DNA from: Ignavibacteriaceae bacterium
Lineage (GTDB): Bacteria > Bacteroidota > Ignavibacteria > Ignavibacteriales > Ignavibacteriaceae
DNA: 64,000 bases
Reading direction: 5' to 3'
Assembly: GCA_008933765.1 (NCBI GenBank)
Contig: WBUK01000006.1
Coordinates: 1-64,000 of the forward strand
The position numbers were made by a program, and so were the translations under genes. The notes beneath the pieces were generated by a model. The model searched no databases and was not told the DNA's origin. It saw nothing but the letters and a program-made list of their open reading frames with translations. This document shows positions 1 through 8,718 of the stretch, piece after piece; position 1 is the stretch's first letter; each line of letters starts with the position of its first letter.

Positions 1-1
1 G

Positions 2-550
2 GGTGGGGCAGAGGCTTTGCGTACTGAGTTTTCCATTGCCGGGCGGGAAGTGGGGGGTGGTGATGCAGGAAGTGAAGCAAAAGTTGGTGAAAGTACTTAT
101 GGAGTAAGGGTTAATGGCGCTGGAGGTAAAGCCAAAGCTGGAACAGGTGATAAAAGGTTAACGGTTAACGCAGTTGACGACGGAGTAAGAAAAATGCTCT
201 TCCTTGAAGGTGCAGATAAAGCTTCTCTGGCTTCGGGGTTTTACAAACTTTTGGAAAAGTTTCGTGTTTTAACCGATACGCCTGCCGGCGAAGAGCCGTT
301 ATTAAATGTAATCCTTTGGAAAACGGGTAATGTTTTCAGGTGCGTAATCTTCTTGCGTGCAAAGCACCGGCCCGCCCGATATTTTGCCGAAGGAGCGGAT
401 AGAATATTGCTTTCTCCGGCCTCCGTTGATGTTGGTGGTGTCGGCATTGTTCCCGTCGAAGAAGACTTCAACCGCCTGACGCCGGAAGCCCTGCAGGAAA
501 TGTTCACCGAAGTTTTTATCTCAAGGGAGTTGTTGGCGAGGCTTTTGTGA
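2..550 (+). CDS. DUF4922-like protein, 3' part only
   Basis: The reading frame is open to the window edge, so the 5' end is missing. The last 85 or so residues (from EEPLLNVILW) carry the pattern I associate with DUF4922 proteins of Bacteroidota: a W-x-F-R stretch, then KHRPARYFAEG, then LLSPASVDVGGVGIVPVEED and an acidic/Leu-rich end. The family is uncharacterised; a HIT/nucleotidyltransferase-like fold has been suggested, which I cannot verify here. The part before this block (about residues 5 to 60 of the visible piece) is rich in Gly, Ala and Lys and looks like a low-complexity insertion, as seen in several other conserved proteins of this window. Family assignment is from memory of the motif. 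Confidence 0.6.
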   Translation, partial: GGAEALRTEFSIAGREVGGGDAGSEAKVGESTYGVRVNGAGGKAKAGTGDKRLTVNAVDDGVRKMLFLEGADKASLASGFYKLLEKFRVLTDTPAGEEPLLNVILWKTGNVFRCVIFLRAKHRPARYFAEGADRILLSPASVDVGGVGIVPVEEDFNRLTPEALQEMFTEVFISRELLARLL

Positions 551-605
551 TTTTTTGGGGGAAGAAAGTGACTAATTTTATTTAGGGGGAATAATCTTTA
601 ATTGT

Positions 606-790
606 TTTCCCCCTGTATTTTCACAACCTTTCTCCCACTTGTATCCTGCCTCTTTCCTTGAAATTTTCGCTCGGTTGCTCGCCCGCTCCGCTTTGGCTGC
701 GCATCCTCGCTCTGTGGCGTCCCCAAAGGGGACGGGTTCCTCATCGCCTTCTCCGAAGGCGGCAAAAGGTAAAAATGCCAAAGGTAAAAA
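606..790. repeat. Short repeat remnants and hairpins downstream of the PEGA gene
   Basis: The stretch starting ttcacaacctttctcccac near 619 is a diverged copy of the repeat found at about 6463 and 8528. Two small hairpins (arms at about 720-736 and 747-764, the latter gccttc/gaaggc) and a 15-bp direct repeat (aaaggtaaaaatnnn, 766-790) lie just past the stop of the minus-strand gene. There is no T-run, so these are not classical terminators. No gene is supported here. Confidence 0.45.
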
Positions 791-795
791 TCTAA

Positions 796-3354
796 TCATC
801 TTGTCCTGGCGAGCCGGAAGCCGTTGTTGCTGTACCTGATGTCGGGCAGGAGGTTGCCACGAGACGCCACACGGCAGCGCCGCGCGTCGTTGCCCCAACT
901 CCCGCCGCGAAGCACACGAGATGTGCCCGATGAGGGTCCCTTAGGATTCGTTTGGCTTGGGGATGTGTAATCTCCATACCAATCCCAACACCACTCCCAT
1001 ACATTGCCGCTCATATCATAGATTCCTATTTCGTTTGGTTGCTTTAATCCCACTTCGTGAGTTTTATCGCCTGAATTATCCCCGTACCAGGCTACTGCTC
1101 CTGTGTTGTCGCTACCGCTGTATTTGTATCTCATTGTCAGTTTCCCGCCCCTCGCCGCATATTCCCACTCTGCTTCCGTGGGTAAACGGTAACCATTTGA
1201 GTTGAAATCACAGGTGATGTTTGCCCCGCTTCCGCTGTAGGCTCGCTGTAATCCCTCTTTATCACTTAATCTGTTGCAAAATTCTACCGCTTCGTACCAG
1301 CTTACCCTTTCCACAGGGAGTTTGGAACCTTTAAAATCTGACGGATTACTCCCCATTACGCTCACCCATAATTCCTGAGTTACTTCATATTTACCTATGT
1401 AAAAATCACTCATGGTTACCTGATGAACCGGTTTTTCCCAATAATAACAATCATCACCTTGCTCCGAGGTGCAACCCATTGTGAAGGTGCCGCCTTCTAC
1501 AAATACCATTCCTTCAGGAGCATCACTTCCCGCGGTCATCTCTATCTCTGTTACTGTCGTTTGGTTTTCCTTTATGGTTACTGTCTCTTTGTAGGTCTTG
1601 TATCCGGTTGCTTTTGCCGTAAGGTCATATTCTCCTTCCTGAATAGGATCCAAAAGATTTAATCCTTCCCATTTGTATTTTTGAACTCCGTTTTGCGACA
1701 ATTCAACAACTGCTGATAGTGGTTTTATAACAAATTGCAAAATACCCGTTTTTTGCCTTAGGGCTATTTCACGCTTCTCTGTTTTGCCTCTTTCTATTTG
1801 AACTGTAAATGTCTCCGGATAATATGCGCCCGCTGCTATTTCAATTTCATAAAGTCCCGATATGAGTTCAAATTTATTCCCCTCTTTTTTCTCTTTATTT
1901 ATTAATATTGATGCGTTTTGTGGAGTTACCGTTAATTCCAATATCCCTGTGTTTTTAATAAGGATAATTTCTTTTTTTAACTTTTCGCCTTTTTGTATTT
2001 CAATCTCTTCTGAGTGAGTTAAATATTGATTTGCCCTAACTTCCAACTGATATTTTCCCGGATTTAATTCAAAGACACCCGGCGATATATTTTTACCATC
2101 AAGTGTTATTGTCGCTGCGCTCGGGGTTACCGATAACTCCAATATCCCTGTGTTTTTAATAAGGATAATTTCTTTTTTTAACTTTTCGCCTTTTTGTATT
2201 TCAATCTCTTCTGAGTGAGTTAAATATTGATTTGCCCTAACTTCCAACTGATATTTTCCCGGATTTAATTCAAAGACACCCGGCGATATATTTTTACCAT
2301 CAAGTGTTATTGTCGCTGTGCTCGGGGTTACCGATAATTCAAATGTACCGGTGACTTTATTAAGTACAACATTTTTTCTTAAGGTCTCACCGATTTTTAT
2401 TTCGATTTCCTCTGAAAAGGGTGCATAATAATTCACTTTTGCCTCAAGAAGATATTTCCCCGGATCAAGTTCATAATTACCGGGTGTTATACTCTTTCCA
2501 TTAAGAGTTACCACTGCCTCAGCAGGTTTTACCGTAAAATCTAAATGACCCTTATTTCTTGTCAGATTATAATTGAAGACATTTACTGTTTTATCGGTTG
2601 TAGCACGGACGGTCAGCTTTTCCTGAACCGGGAGATAATCCGGCAGCTCCACCCTTATATCATAAACCCCCGGAAAAAGGAAAAACCCCACTTCTGTTGT
2701 TCCCTTTTGTTCGTTGTTGATATAAACGGTCGCATTAGTCGGGTTTGATCTTATTGTTACCGGCGTAAGCTGAACTTTTTCAAGTGAAATCGAGAACAGT
2801 GTATTATCGGGATTGACATCAATTTCCTGATAAAAGGGTGCGTAACCACCCTTTTCAGCCGTTAAGTTGTGGGTGCCGACTGATACTTTTGTAGTGGTGT
2901 TGTTTGGAAATGGCGCACCATCCAATAGAATTGTTGCGTCAGAGGGTGTTGCCTGAATTGTTATTGCAACTTCAGCTACACCTGTTATTTCTTCTTTTTT
3001 TGGAAGAACTTCGTAGAAAAGAAACTCCCTTGGTTCTATGGAATATATCTTTATCATTTCCGTTTTATAACCCGGTGCGCGCACTTCTATCGTTTGGCGG
3101 GTGGGTTCTATGACTAAGATATATTTCCCGTGCTCTGGGTCACCGGTTATTTTCGTGATGCCGTATGTTGAATAAAAACTGAGGTTATCGAATTGTGAAT
3201 AAAAGATTATTCCCGCTTGGTCGGGGTTATTTCTTAATATGGGTATTCCCCCTCTGTTTTCCGTTGGTCTTACGATTAATTCCTTCAGCTGTGGGTGAAG
3301 CAGCGTTGTGAAAAGCATTATAAACAGAGAGATTTTTGCCAACCGACTTATCAT
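796..3354 (-). CDS. Exported protein with seven PEGA repeats and a SUMF1/FGE-like domain
   Basis: An 852-residue protein with an N-terminal signal segment (residues 1 to about 20). A unique region of about 100 residues is followed by seven PEGA-type repeats (about 130-620), each built on a T/SPxxAxIxLDGK strand and a PGKYxLEVxA strand. The C-terminal 230 residues are a formylglycine-generating-enzyme-like domain: MVFVEGGTFTMG, YRLPTEAEWEYAARGG, YDMSGNVWEWCWDWYGDY, VLRGGSW and a GFRLAR end. The two copper/substrate cysteines of true FGE (after RGGSY) are absent, so a binding role fits better than sulfatase maturation. PEGA repeats are usually extracytoplasmic stalks. Two adjacent repeats are nearly identical in DNA. 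It is the largest of five relatives nearby and the last of a same-strand series. Confidence 0.85.
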   Translation of the reverse strand: MISRLAKISLFIMLFTTLLHPQLKELIVRPTENRGGIPILRNNPDQAGIIFYSQFDNLSFYSTYGITKITGDPEHGKYILVIEPTRQTIEVRAPGYKTEMIKIYSIEPREFLFYEVLPKKEEITGVAEVAITIQATPSDATILLDGAPFPNNTTTKVSVGTHNLTAEKGGYAPFYQEIDVNPDNTLFSISLEKVQLTPVTIRSNPTNATVYINNEQKGTTEVGFFLFPGVYDIRVELPDYLPVQEKLTVRATTDKTVNVFNYNLTRNKGHLDFTVKPAEAVVTLNGKSITPGNYELDPGKYLLEAKVNYYAPFSEEIEIKIGETLRKNVVLNKVTGTFELSVTPSTATITLDGKNISPGVFELNPGKYQLEVRANQYLTHSEEIEIQKGEKLKKEIILIKNTGILELSVTPSAATITLDGKNISPGVFELNPGKYQLEVRANQYLTHSEEIEIQKGEKLKKEIILIKNTGILELTVTPQNASILINKEKKEGNKFELISGLYEIEIAAGAYYPETFTVQIERGKTEKREIALRQKTGILQFVIKPLSAVVELSQNGVQKYKWEGLNLLDPIQEGEYDLTAKATGYKTYKETVTIKENQTTVTEIEMTAGSDAPEGMVFVEGGTFTMGCTSEQGDDCYYWEKPVHQVTMSDFYIGKYEVTQELWVSVMGSNPSDFKGSKLPVERVSWYEAVEFCNRLSDKEGLQRAYSGSGANITCDFNSNGYRLPTEAEWEYAARGGKLTMRYKYSGSDNTGAVAWYGDNSGDKTHEVGLKQPNEIGIYDMSGNVWEWCWDWYGDYTSPSQTNPKGPSSGTSRVLRGGSWGNDARRCRVASRGNLLPDIRYSNNGFRLARTR
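1938..2341 (-). repeat. 201-bp near-identical tandem duplication inside the PEGA gene
   Basis: Two 67-codon units, roughly 1938-2138 and 2139-2339, differ at only a few positions (for example gctgcgctcgg versus gctgtgctcgg, giving Ala versus Thr). The other PEGA units of the gene are well diverged, so this duplication is recent. The offset is exactly 201 bp and keeps the frame. Confidence 0.9.
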
Positions 3355-3525
3355 TTTTATTCTTGTGTGTTTTTATTAGATTTTTGAGAAAGTAAATTAA
3401 GTGTTTTTGTGGGAAAAAAGAAAAATTTTATCAATTTTTCTTTTTTGTTCCCCTCTCTACGACCATTAATCAAATTATCATTAGTGAAAACAACTTAGTG
3501 TAAAAACTTAACTTTTCCAAGTCAC

Positions 3526-5031
3526 TTATAATCTCGTCCTAACAAGCCGGAAACCATTAGGACGGTATTTGTCATCAGGGCTTTTACTTGAACGACGAAA
3601 TACGCCGCACCCACCACCATTATCATGTATCCCACCACCACGAATAACACGCTGTTGGCCTGATGACGGTCCTTTAGGGTTTGACCGGCCGGAGACAGTG
3701 TAAGCTCCATACCAATCCCAACACCACTCCTCTACATTGCCGCTCATATCGTATAACCCTAATTCGTTTGGTTTTAATGATCCGACAGGGTTAAATACGG
3801 AACCATACCCGGAATTAAAAAAGTAGACACCAACTTTATCCAAGTTGTTACTACCACTGTAGAAATAATTTTTTGATTTATTCCCGCCCCTTGCAGCATA
3901 CTCCCACTCTGCTTCAGTGGGCAGGCGATAACCGTTTGCATTGAAATTACATTTTATGTTGTATCCACTCCCACTGTATGCTCTCTGCAACCCCTCTCTG
4001 TCACTTAACTTATTGCAAAATTCTACCGCTTCATACCATGATACTTCCTTTTTTGGAAGCTTTAAATATTCAAAAGAGGTGTTGCTTTCCATTACACTAA
4101 CCCATAATTCCTGCGTTACTTCATATTTACCAATATAAAAGTCATTTAAAGTTACTCTATGAGCCGGTATTTCGTCTTCGAAACATGGTAAATCATATTT
4201 CCCATTACATCCCATTGTAAAGGTACCCCCTTTAACGAACACCATTGTTGGCGTTTCATATCCGCGAACCAACTCTACTTTCTTAACTGTAGTTTTGTTT
4301 TCTAATACAGTTACACTACCCCTATAAGTCTTATACCCTTTTGCAGTTATAAATAAATCGTAACTTCCTACTAAAATGCTGTCTTGTCTCATTGAACCAT
4401 ACCATTTGAATAATTCTGATCCCCGTTGACTCAATACACACTCCGCATTATTTGGGCTTATATCAAATTGCAGCTTACCGATTTTGGGAGTTAAGGAAAT
4501 TTTCAATTTTGTTGTTTCCCCGAACTTTATTTCCACTGTTCCTTTATACGGATAATATGAATCTTGTTCCACTTCAATTTGATGAATCCCGGTTTTTAAC
4601 CGTTCCAATTCGTAATCCATCTCCACTCTTTTATTGTCAATCCGAACCGTAGGATAGCTTGGAGACACATCTAATTCTAACTTCCCTACATTTTCTACGA
4701 GATTATAATTGAATATGTTTTTTTTTGTATCAGTTGATACTCTAATTTTTTCTGAGATTGTGAAATAACCCTCTAAACTTAACCTAAGATCATATTCCCC
4801 CGGATAGAGAAACATTGATTTTTTTGTTTTTCCTTTATGAACATTATCTATAAAAATATCTGCTTGTGATGGTGTGCTGTTTATTACCACAACAACCGGA
4901 TCTTCATCATATGCAACCATTGAGTTTCCGCCGTCTTCTGCGGGTTTAATATTTAATTCTTTTAGTTGAGGGACTATTAAGACAGAAATTACTGTTAAGA
5001 AAAGAAATATTTTAAGTAACTGACGATTCAT
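3526..5031 (-). CDS. Exported protein with three PEGA repeats and a SUMF1/FGE-like domain
   Basis: I start at the ATG at 5031 (MNRQLLKIFLFLTV), which has a clear aaggag ribosome site 7 bases upstream and begins with a signal peptide. A longer frame up to 5166 would bury it and run into the upstream gene. The 501-residue product has three PEGA-like repeats (about 45-255) and a C-terminal SUMF1 domain with FVKGGTFTMGC, YRLPTEAEWEYAARGG, YDMSGNVEEWCWDWYG and a GFRLVRTRL end. The mature N-terminus shares a PQLKELxxxPxExG stretch with the downstream seven-PEGA paralogue. The FGE cysteine pair is missing: the usual RGGSY stretch is RGGGIHDNGGG. The distance to the next paralogue downstream is 171 bp. 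Confidence 0.85.
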   Translation of the reverse strand: MNRQLLKIFLFLTVISVLIVPQLKELNIKPAEDGGNSMVAYDEDPVVVVINSTPSQADIFIDNVHKGKTKKSMFLYPGEYDLRLSLEGYFTISEKIRVSTDTKKNIFNYNLVENVGKLELDVSPSYPTVRIDNKRVEMDYELERLKTGIHQIEVEQDSYYPYKGTVEIKFGETTKLKISLTPKIGKLQFDISPNNAECVLSQRGSELFKWYGSMRQDSILVGSYDLFITAKGYKTYRGSVTVLENKTTVKKVELVRGYETPTMVFVKGGTFTMGCNGKYDLPCFEDEIPAHRVTLNDFYIGKYEVTQELWVSVMESNTSFEYLKLPKKEVSWYEAVEFCNKLSDREGLQRAYSGSGYNIKCNFNANGYRLPTEAEWEYAARGGNKSKNYFYSGSNNLDKVGVYFFNSGYGSVFNPVGSLKPNELGLYDMSGNVEEWCWDWYGAYTVSGRSNPKGPSSGQQRVIRGGGIHDNGGGCGVFRRSSKSPDDKYRPNGFRLVRTRL

Positions 5032-5122
5032 TTTTTTCTCCTTAATTTTATTAAAAAGTTCATGGTAATGTAATTGCCCTGCTTTGTCAAACAAGAAAGA
5101 ATAATCATACCTTAAAATTGAA

Positions 5123-6283
5123 TTACTTTGTTCTGACAAGTCTAAAGCCATATATGGGGGGGCCACTCAGAAATGTGCGTTGATCATCACCTCGGCTCAT
5201 TACCAGACATTGTTGATCATAGGAAAGGAAAAAATATCCCCCTCCACGAATTACATGATATTCACCTGTTGCGGGACCTCTGGGATTAATCTGCTTCGAA
5301 GCAGTATAATTTCCATACCAATCCCAGCACAACTCGCATGCATTTCCACTCATATCGTATATTCCCAATTCATTCGGTTTCTTTGTCCCAATTTCGTGAG
5401 GAACCCTGTCCGAATTTTCCAAGTACCATGCGACTTCGTTAATATTATCGCTCCCACTGTATCTATAATATCTTGATTTGTTGCCTCCTCTGGCGGCATA
5501 TTCCCATTCGGCTTCGGTGGGCAGGCGGTAGCCGTTAGCATTGAAATTACAAACAACTTTTTTTCCTTTGAAAGAATAGGCTCTTTGTAACCCTTCCAAA
5601 GCACTTAATTTATTGCAAAATTTTATTATTTCTTCCCAATCACTCGGTTCTGCCGGATACAGTGGTTCTTCTGAATTTAATTGAGCATTCATTACCTTAT
5701 TCCATAATCCCTCTGTTACCTCGTATTTAGCAATGTAAAAATCACTCAAGGTTACCTGATGAGCCGGCTTTTCCCTATCATAACAAACACCAACTTGCTC
5801 CGAGGTAAAGCCCATTGTGAAGGTGCCACCCTTTACAAATACCATCTCCACACCGTAAACCATTTCTATTTCAGTGATTGTAGTTTGGTTTTCTTTAATT
5901 GTGATTTTCTTTGTGTGAGGTTTACGACCTTTACATGTTGCCTTCAAGTCGTAAATACCGGCAGGAATCGCATTGAAAATTTTCAATCCTGTCCATCTGT
6001 ATTTTTCAGCGCCATTTTGGCTAAGTGTACATTCTGCCTCGTCCGGGTTGACCGTGAATTGCAGTTTTCCGGTACCTTGTTTTGGGTTTTCACATGTCGT
6101 GTTTGTTTGGAGATCTGATAAATGATTAATTAATTGATCTGATTTTAAGGAAGTGTTATTTTCCTTTTTTGCGGTTAGCTTCTCTTTGTAAAGCTTATCC
6201 GAGTTTGCGTAATTTTTCGCATAAAATATGGGTGTGATCAGAATTATTAAGAGGGCAAATAGTTTAAACAACTGACTTTTCAT
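5123..6283 (-). CDS. Exported protein with one PEGA repeat and a SUMF1/FGE-like domain
   Basis: The ATG at 6283 is preceded by aggaaa at a normal distance and opens a signal peptide (residues 1 to about 22). One PEGA-like unit (LQFTVNPDEAECTLSQNG to KKITIKENQTT) precedes the SUMF1 domain, which has VFVKGGTFTMGF, YRLPTEAEWEYAARGG, YDMSGNACELCWDWYGNY and a YGFRLVRTK end. The single PEGA unit and the linker KENQTTITEIEM are shared with the last PEGA unit of the 852-residue paralogue, so these proteins differ mainly by gain or loss of the upstream PEGA units. The FGE catalytic cysteines are absent. 91 bp separate it from the next gene of the series, which may be co-transcribed. Function is unknown; a surface or periplasmic adhesin/scaffold is my inference. 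Confidence 0.85.
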   Translation of the reverse strand: MKSQLFKLFALLIILITPIFYAKNYANSDKLYKEKLTAKKENNTSLKSDQLINHLSDLQTNTTCENPKQGTGKLQFTVNPDEAECTLSQNGAEKYRWTGLKIFNAIPAGIYDLKATCKGRKPHTKKITIKENQTTITEIEMVYGVEMVFVKGGTFTMGFTSEQVGVCYDREKPAHQVTLSDFYIAKYEVTEGLWNKVMNAQLNSEEPLYPAEPSDWEEIIKFCNKLSALEGLQRAYSFKGKKVVCNFNANGYRLPTEAEWEYAARGGNKSRYYRYSGSDNINEVAWYLENSDRVPHEIGTKKPNELGIYDMSGNACELCWDWYGNYTASKQINPRGPATGEYHVIRGGGYFFLSYDQQCLVMSRGDDQRTFLSGPPIYGFRLVRTK

Positions 6284-6462
6284 GATGATTTCCTGATTGT
6301 TATTAATATTATTTTGTTACCCTAAGTTAAAGGTTTTAGGGGAAAGAAAAAATACCCTTTTTTGCTTCTGTTTTCCTTGCGGGGTTTTCCCTTCAGAGCC
6401 ATTTGATTTTTCGCAGGTTTTGTTCTTTTTCCTTGTAACAAGGTGGTTCGTCTTAACCTGCG

Positions 6463-6586
6463 TTTTTTCACAACCTTTCTCCCCCCTGTGTCCCCCCTCT
6501 TTCCTTGCCTAAGGAAAGAGGGGGGAGCCGGCTGAAGGGAAAGTGGGGATTTTTCAGGCTCTACGCTAAAAGGGAAATAACTTGCT
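6463..6586. repeat. Dispersed repeat with long hairpin, copy 1
   Basis: The run ttttttcacaacctttctcc leads into a perfect inverted repeat: ccccctctttcctt, loop gcct, aaggaaagaggggg (about 6494-6525). It is followed by agccggctgaagggaaagtg and then ctctacgctaaaagggaaat. The same order recurs almost base for base at 8528-8650. It could be a non-autonomous mobile element (MITE/REP-like) or part of a segmental duplication that spread the PEGA/SUMF1 genes. No target-site duplication could be defined by eye. Confidence 0.75.
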
Positions 6587-6743
6587 GCTTTCCCACAAAC
6601 TTATATGCCTTTTTTCGTTTTTAACTTCGTGTTTTCGCTGATAATTACTATTTCGTGATCGTCGTTTGGAAGTTTGTGCTTTTGCGGGGACTTTTTTTGC
6701 TTTATTGGTTTTTAGCTTTGCAGGCAAAAATTCCTTGATGCGC

Positions 6744-6803
6744 AAAAAAAAGGGGCTTTACCTTCTTCTGCCTTTTACTTAGTCAGAAAAAAAATAAAGC
6801 CCC
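6744..6803 (-). terminator. Probable intrinsic terminator, minus strand
   Basis: Arms ggggcttta (6752-6760) and taaagcccc (6795-6803) are exact complements. On the minus strand the hairpin is followed by a run of eight T (the plus-strand aaaaaaaa at 6744-6751). The loop is long at 34 nt. It lies about 400 bp past the stop of the minus-strand SUMF1 gene at 7198, the most likely transcript it ends. Confidence 0.5.
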
Positions 6804-6837
6804 AAAAAAGTATTCTTTTACCGGGGTTTTATCCGGG

Positions 6838-7075
6838 GATAAACATGTTCATACGAACCGCAAACCTAATGTTTAACCCATCATCTTTATTGAGCATAAA
6901 TATTAACACTCGTACTGCTAAAACATAATTCTTAACTCACTATCTTAAGCGGGCACGAACATTAACACTTAAACAGCCAAATCCTTACACTTAGCCAACC
7001 AACCTAAGCGGGCATATACCTTAATACATATATTGCCAAAACCTAAAACACAACCCTTAACCAACCATCCAAATT
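6838..7075. repeat. Degenerate tandem repeat, about 59-bp unit
   Basis: Anchors aagcgggcacgaacattaac (from 6947) and aagcgggcatataccttaat (from 7006) are 59 bases apart. A weaker copy, gagcataaatattaacactc (from 6889), sits 58 bases before the first. A still weaker one starts near 6838. The unit is A/C-rich on the plus strand and has no open frame. Confidence 0.5.
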
Positions 7076-7197
7076 CCGAAGAAACCATAACACACACTAT
7101 CAAATCCTTGCGCATAAACCCCGGCAGGAGAGGAGGAGGAGAGGGCGGTTGCTGCCGACACTTCCCCCGTTCATCTAAAAACTTAAAACGAAAAAAA

Positions 7198-8295
7198 TTA
7201 TTTGTTTCTTGCGAGCCTGAAACCGACGGTTCTGCTTCTGTCATCCGGTTTTTCACGGTCGCGGTACGAAACCCGGCATTGGCGCGCATAGCTCATCCAG
7301 CTTCCGCCGCGAAGGACATGGAATCTATCCGCCGAGGCGCCCGTTGGGTTTGTCCGGTCGTCGGCGGAATAGTCCCCGAACCAGTCCCAGCACCACTCGT
7401 GCACATTGCCGCTCATGTCGTAAAGCCCGAGTTCGTTCGGTTTTTTCTTTCCGACTTCGTGAGTTTTCTCGTCGGAATTGTCGCGGTTCCAACCGACTTC
7501 ATCCAGTGTTTTGCTTCCGCTGAACTTAAGACCTTTCGCCTGACTACCTCCCCTTGCGGCGTATTCCCACTCGGCTTCTGTAGGAAGGCGGTATCCGTTT
7601 GCGGTGAAATCGCATGTAACATTAAGGTAGAAATCGGTGCCGCCGTAAACTTTTTGGAGCCCTTCTTTTTCGCTTAGTTTGTTGCAAAATTCAACGGCGT
7701 CTATCCATGTTACATTATCAGCGGGAAGTTTAGCGCCTTTAAAATCGGAGCGGTTGCTGCCCATTATGCTTTCCCACAATTCCTGGGTTACCTCATATTT
7801 CCCGATGTAAAAATCGTCCACCGTTACCTTATGTTCCGGTTTTTCATTAGCCTCGCAGCCATCTGCCTGTTCGGAAGTGCAGCCCATTTTGAACGAACCG
7901 CCTTTAACCAGCACCATTTCCGGAGAATTGTTAAACGGCTCCATTTGAACTTCGTGAAGTGTCGTCTCGTTCGCCGTTACGGTTATGTTTGTTCGATATG
8001 ATTTGCAGCCATTTGCGGTAACGGTAAGCTCGTAAGTGCCTTCCGGAAGCGGAGTTACGAGGTTTGTGCCCTGCCACCGGAGATGCTCATTTCCGTTTTG
8101 GCTGAGGATACACTCTGCTTCGCCCGCGGTTATGCTGATGTGCAGTCCGCCCGTTTTCTGTGCCTGTGCCGTTTGCGGGGTTGCCGCTGCGGGATCGTCG
8201 CCTGTTAGCGCTCCTGCAGGTGCTGCATTTTTTGACTGAATTAACGGGGCGAGTAGAAGTAAGATCACTGCGATCTTGGTGAGATGTTTGTTCAT
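7198..8295 (-). CDS. Exported protein with one PEGA repeat and a SUMF1/FGE-like domain
   Basis: I choose the ATG at 8295 (MNKHLTKIAVILLLLAPLIQ) because it opens a signal peptide and has caggtaat upstream. The open frame runs on to 8535, but that extension translates the flanking repeats. The 365-residue protein has one PEGA-like unit (LHISITAGEAECILSQNG onward) and a SUMF1 domain with VLVKGGSFKMGC, YRLPTEAEWEYAARGG, YDMSGNVHEWCWDWFGDY, VLRGGSW and GFRLARNK. The FGE cysteines are absent. It is separated from the other three same-strand paralogues by the 914-bp repeat spacer. Codon choice is richer in G/C than in the 3526-6283 genes, which suggests a different history or age. Confidence 0.85.
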   Translation of the reverse strand: MNKHLTKIAVILLLLAPLIQSKNAAPAGALTGDDPAAATPQTAQAQKTGGLHISITAGEAECILSQNGNEHLRWQGTNLVTPLPEGTYELTVTANGCKSYRTNITVTANETTLHEVQMEPFNNSPEMVLVKGGSFKMGCTSEQADGCEANEKPEHKVTVDDFYIGKYEVTQELWESIMGSNRSDFKGAKLPADNVTWIDAVEFCNKLSEKEGLQKVYGGTDFYLNVTCDFTANGYRLPTEAEWEYAARGGSQAKGLKFSGSKTLDEVGWNRDNSDEKTHEVGKKKPNELGLYDMSGNVHEWCWDWFGDYSADDRTNPTGASADRFHVLRGGSWMSYARQCRVSYRDREKPDDRSRTVGFRLARNK

Positions 8296-8527
8296 TATGA
8301 TTACCTGTATTTGATTAATTTGAAACCGCAAATTTAAGGGAAATTTTGTAATAAAAAAAGGTTTTTTCATAACCTTTCGCTGTTTCCATGTAGCGGGGTG
8401 CCGGGTTTGAGCGTGGGTTTTTGCAATCTCTTTCGTTTTCTTTAAAACGGAGTGCTTTGTCGGAGCGTGCGTTTTTTCACAACCTTTCGCTGTTTCCATG
8501 TAGTGGGGTGCCGGGTTTGAACCTGCG

Positions 8528-8716
8528 TGTTTCACAACCTTTCTCCCCCCTGTATCCCCCCTCTTTCCTTGCCTAAGGAAAGAGGGGGGAGCCGGCTGAA
8601 GGGAAAGTGCGGATTTCTCAGGCTCTACGCTAAAAGGGAAATAACTCGCTCCGCTCAGACAGATTTCCCTTTTTACGCTCCAAGCCTTCTAAATCTCTTT
8701 CGCACTTTCCCTTAGG
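8528..8716. repeat. Dispersed repeat with long hairpin, copy 2, with imperfect inverted extension
   Basis: 8528-8650 matches 6463-6586 closely, including the perfect ccccctctttcctt/aaggaaagaggggg hairpin. In this copy the sequence continues into an imperfect inverse of itself: gaagggaaagtgcgg...acgctaaaagggaaat (8598-8643) faces atttccctttttacgctcc...cgcactttcccttagg (8662-8716). Two nested foldback structures in one element are typical of MITE- or REP-like DNA and could also form a structured RNA. Confidence 0.7.
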
Positions 8717-8718
8717 CC

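Larger units (their letters stand above)
6284..7197. other. 914-bp gene-free spacer rich in repeats
   Basis: No gene is supported. The stretch holds, in order, a long repeat with a perfect 14-bp hairpin (6463-6586), a copy of a motif ataattactatttcgtgat (6641-6690) that recurs near 9013 and 9143, a minus-strand terminator-like hairpin (6744-6803) and a degenerate 59-bp tandem repeat (about 6838-7075). A plus-strand frame at 7033-7677 is antisense to the paralogue and has no family resemblance. Confidence 0.6.

Noticed and set aside
7033-7677. Plus-strand frame of 214 codons in the spacer and antisense to a SUMF1 gene
   Set aside because: Its second half mirrors the conserved SUMF1 coding strand and its first half is repeat DNA; no ribosome site or family resemblance.
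8296-8535. 80-codon upstream extension of the SUMF1 gene at 7198-8295
   Set aside because: It would place the signal peptide internally and translates the flanking repeat blocks.
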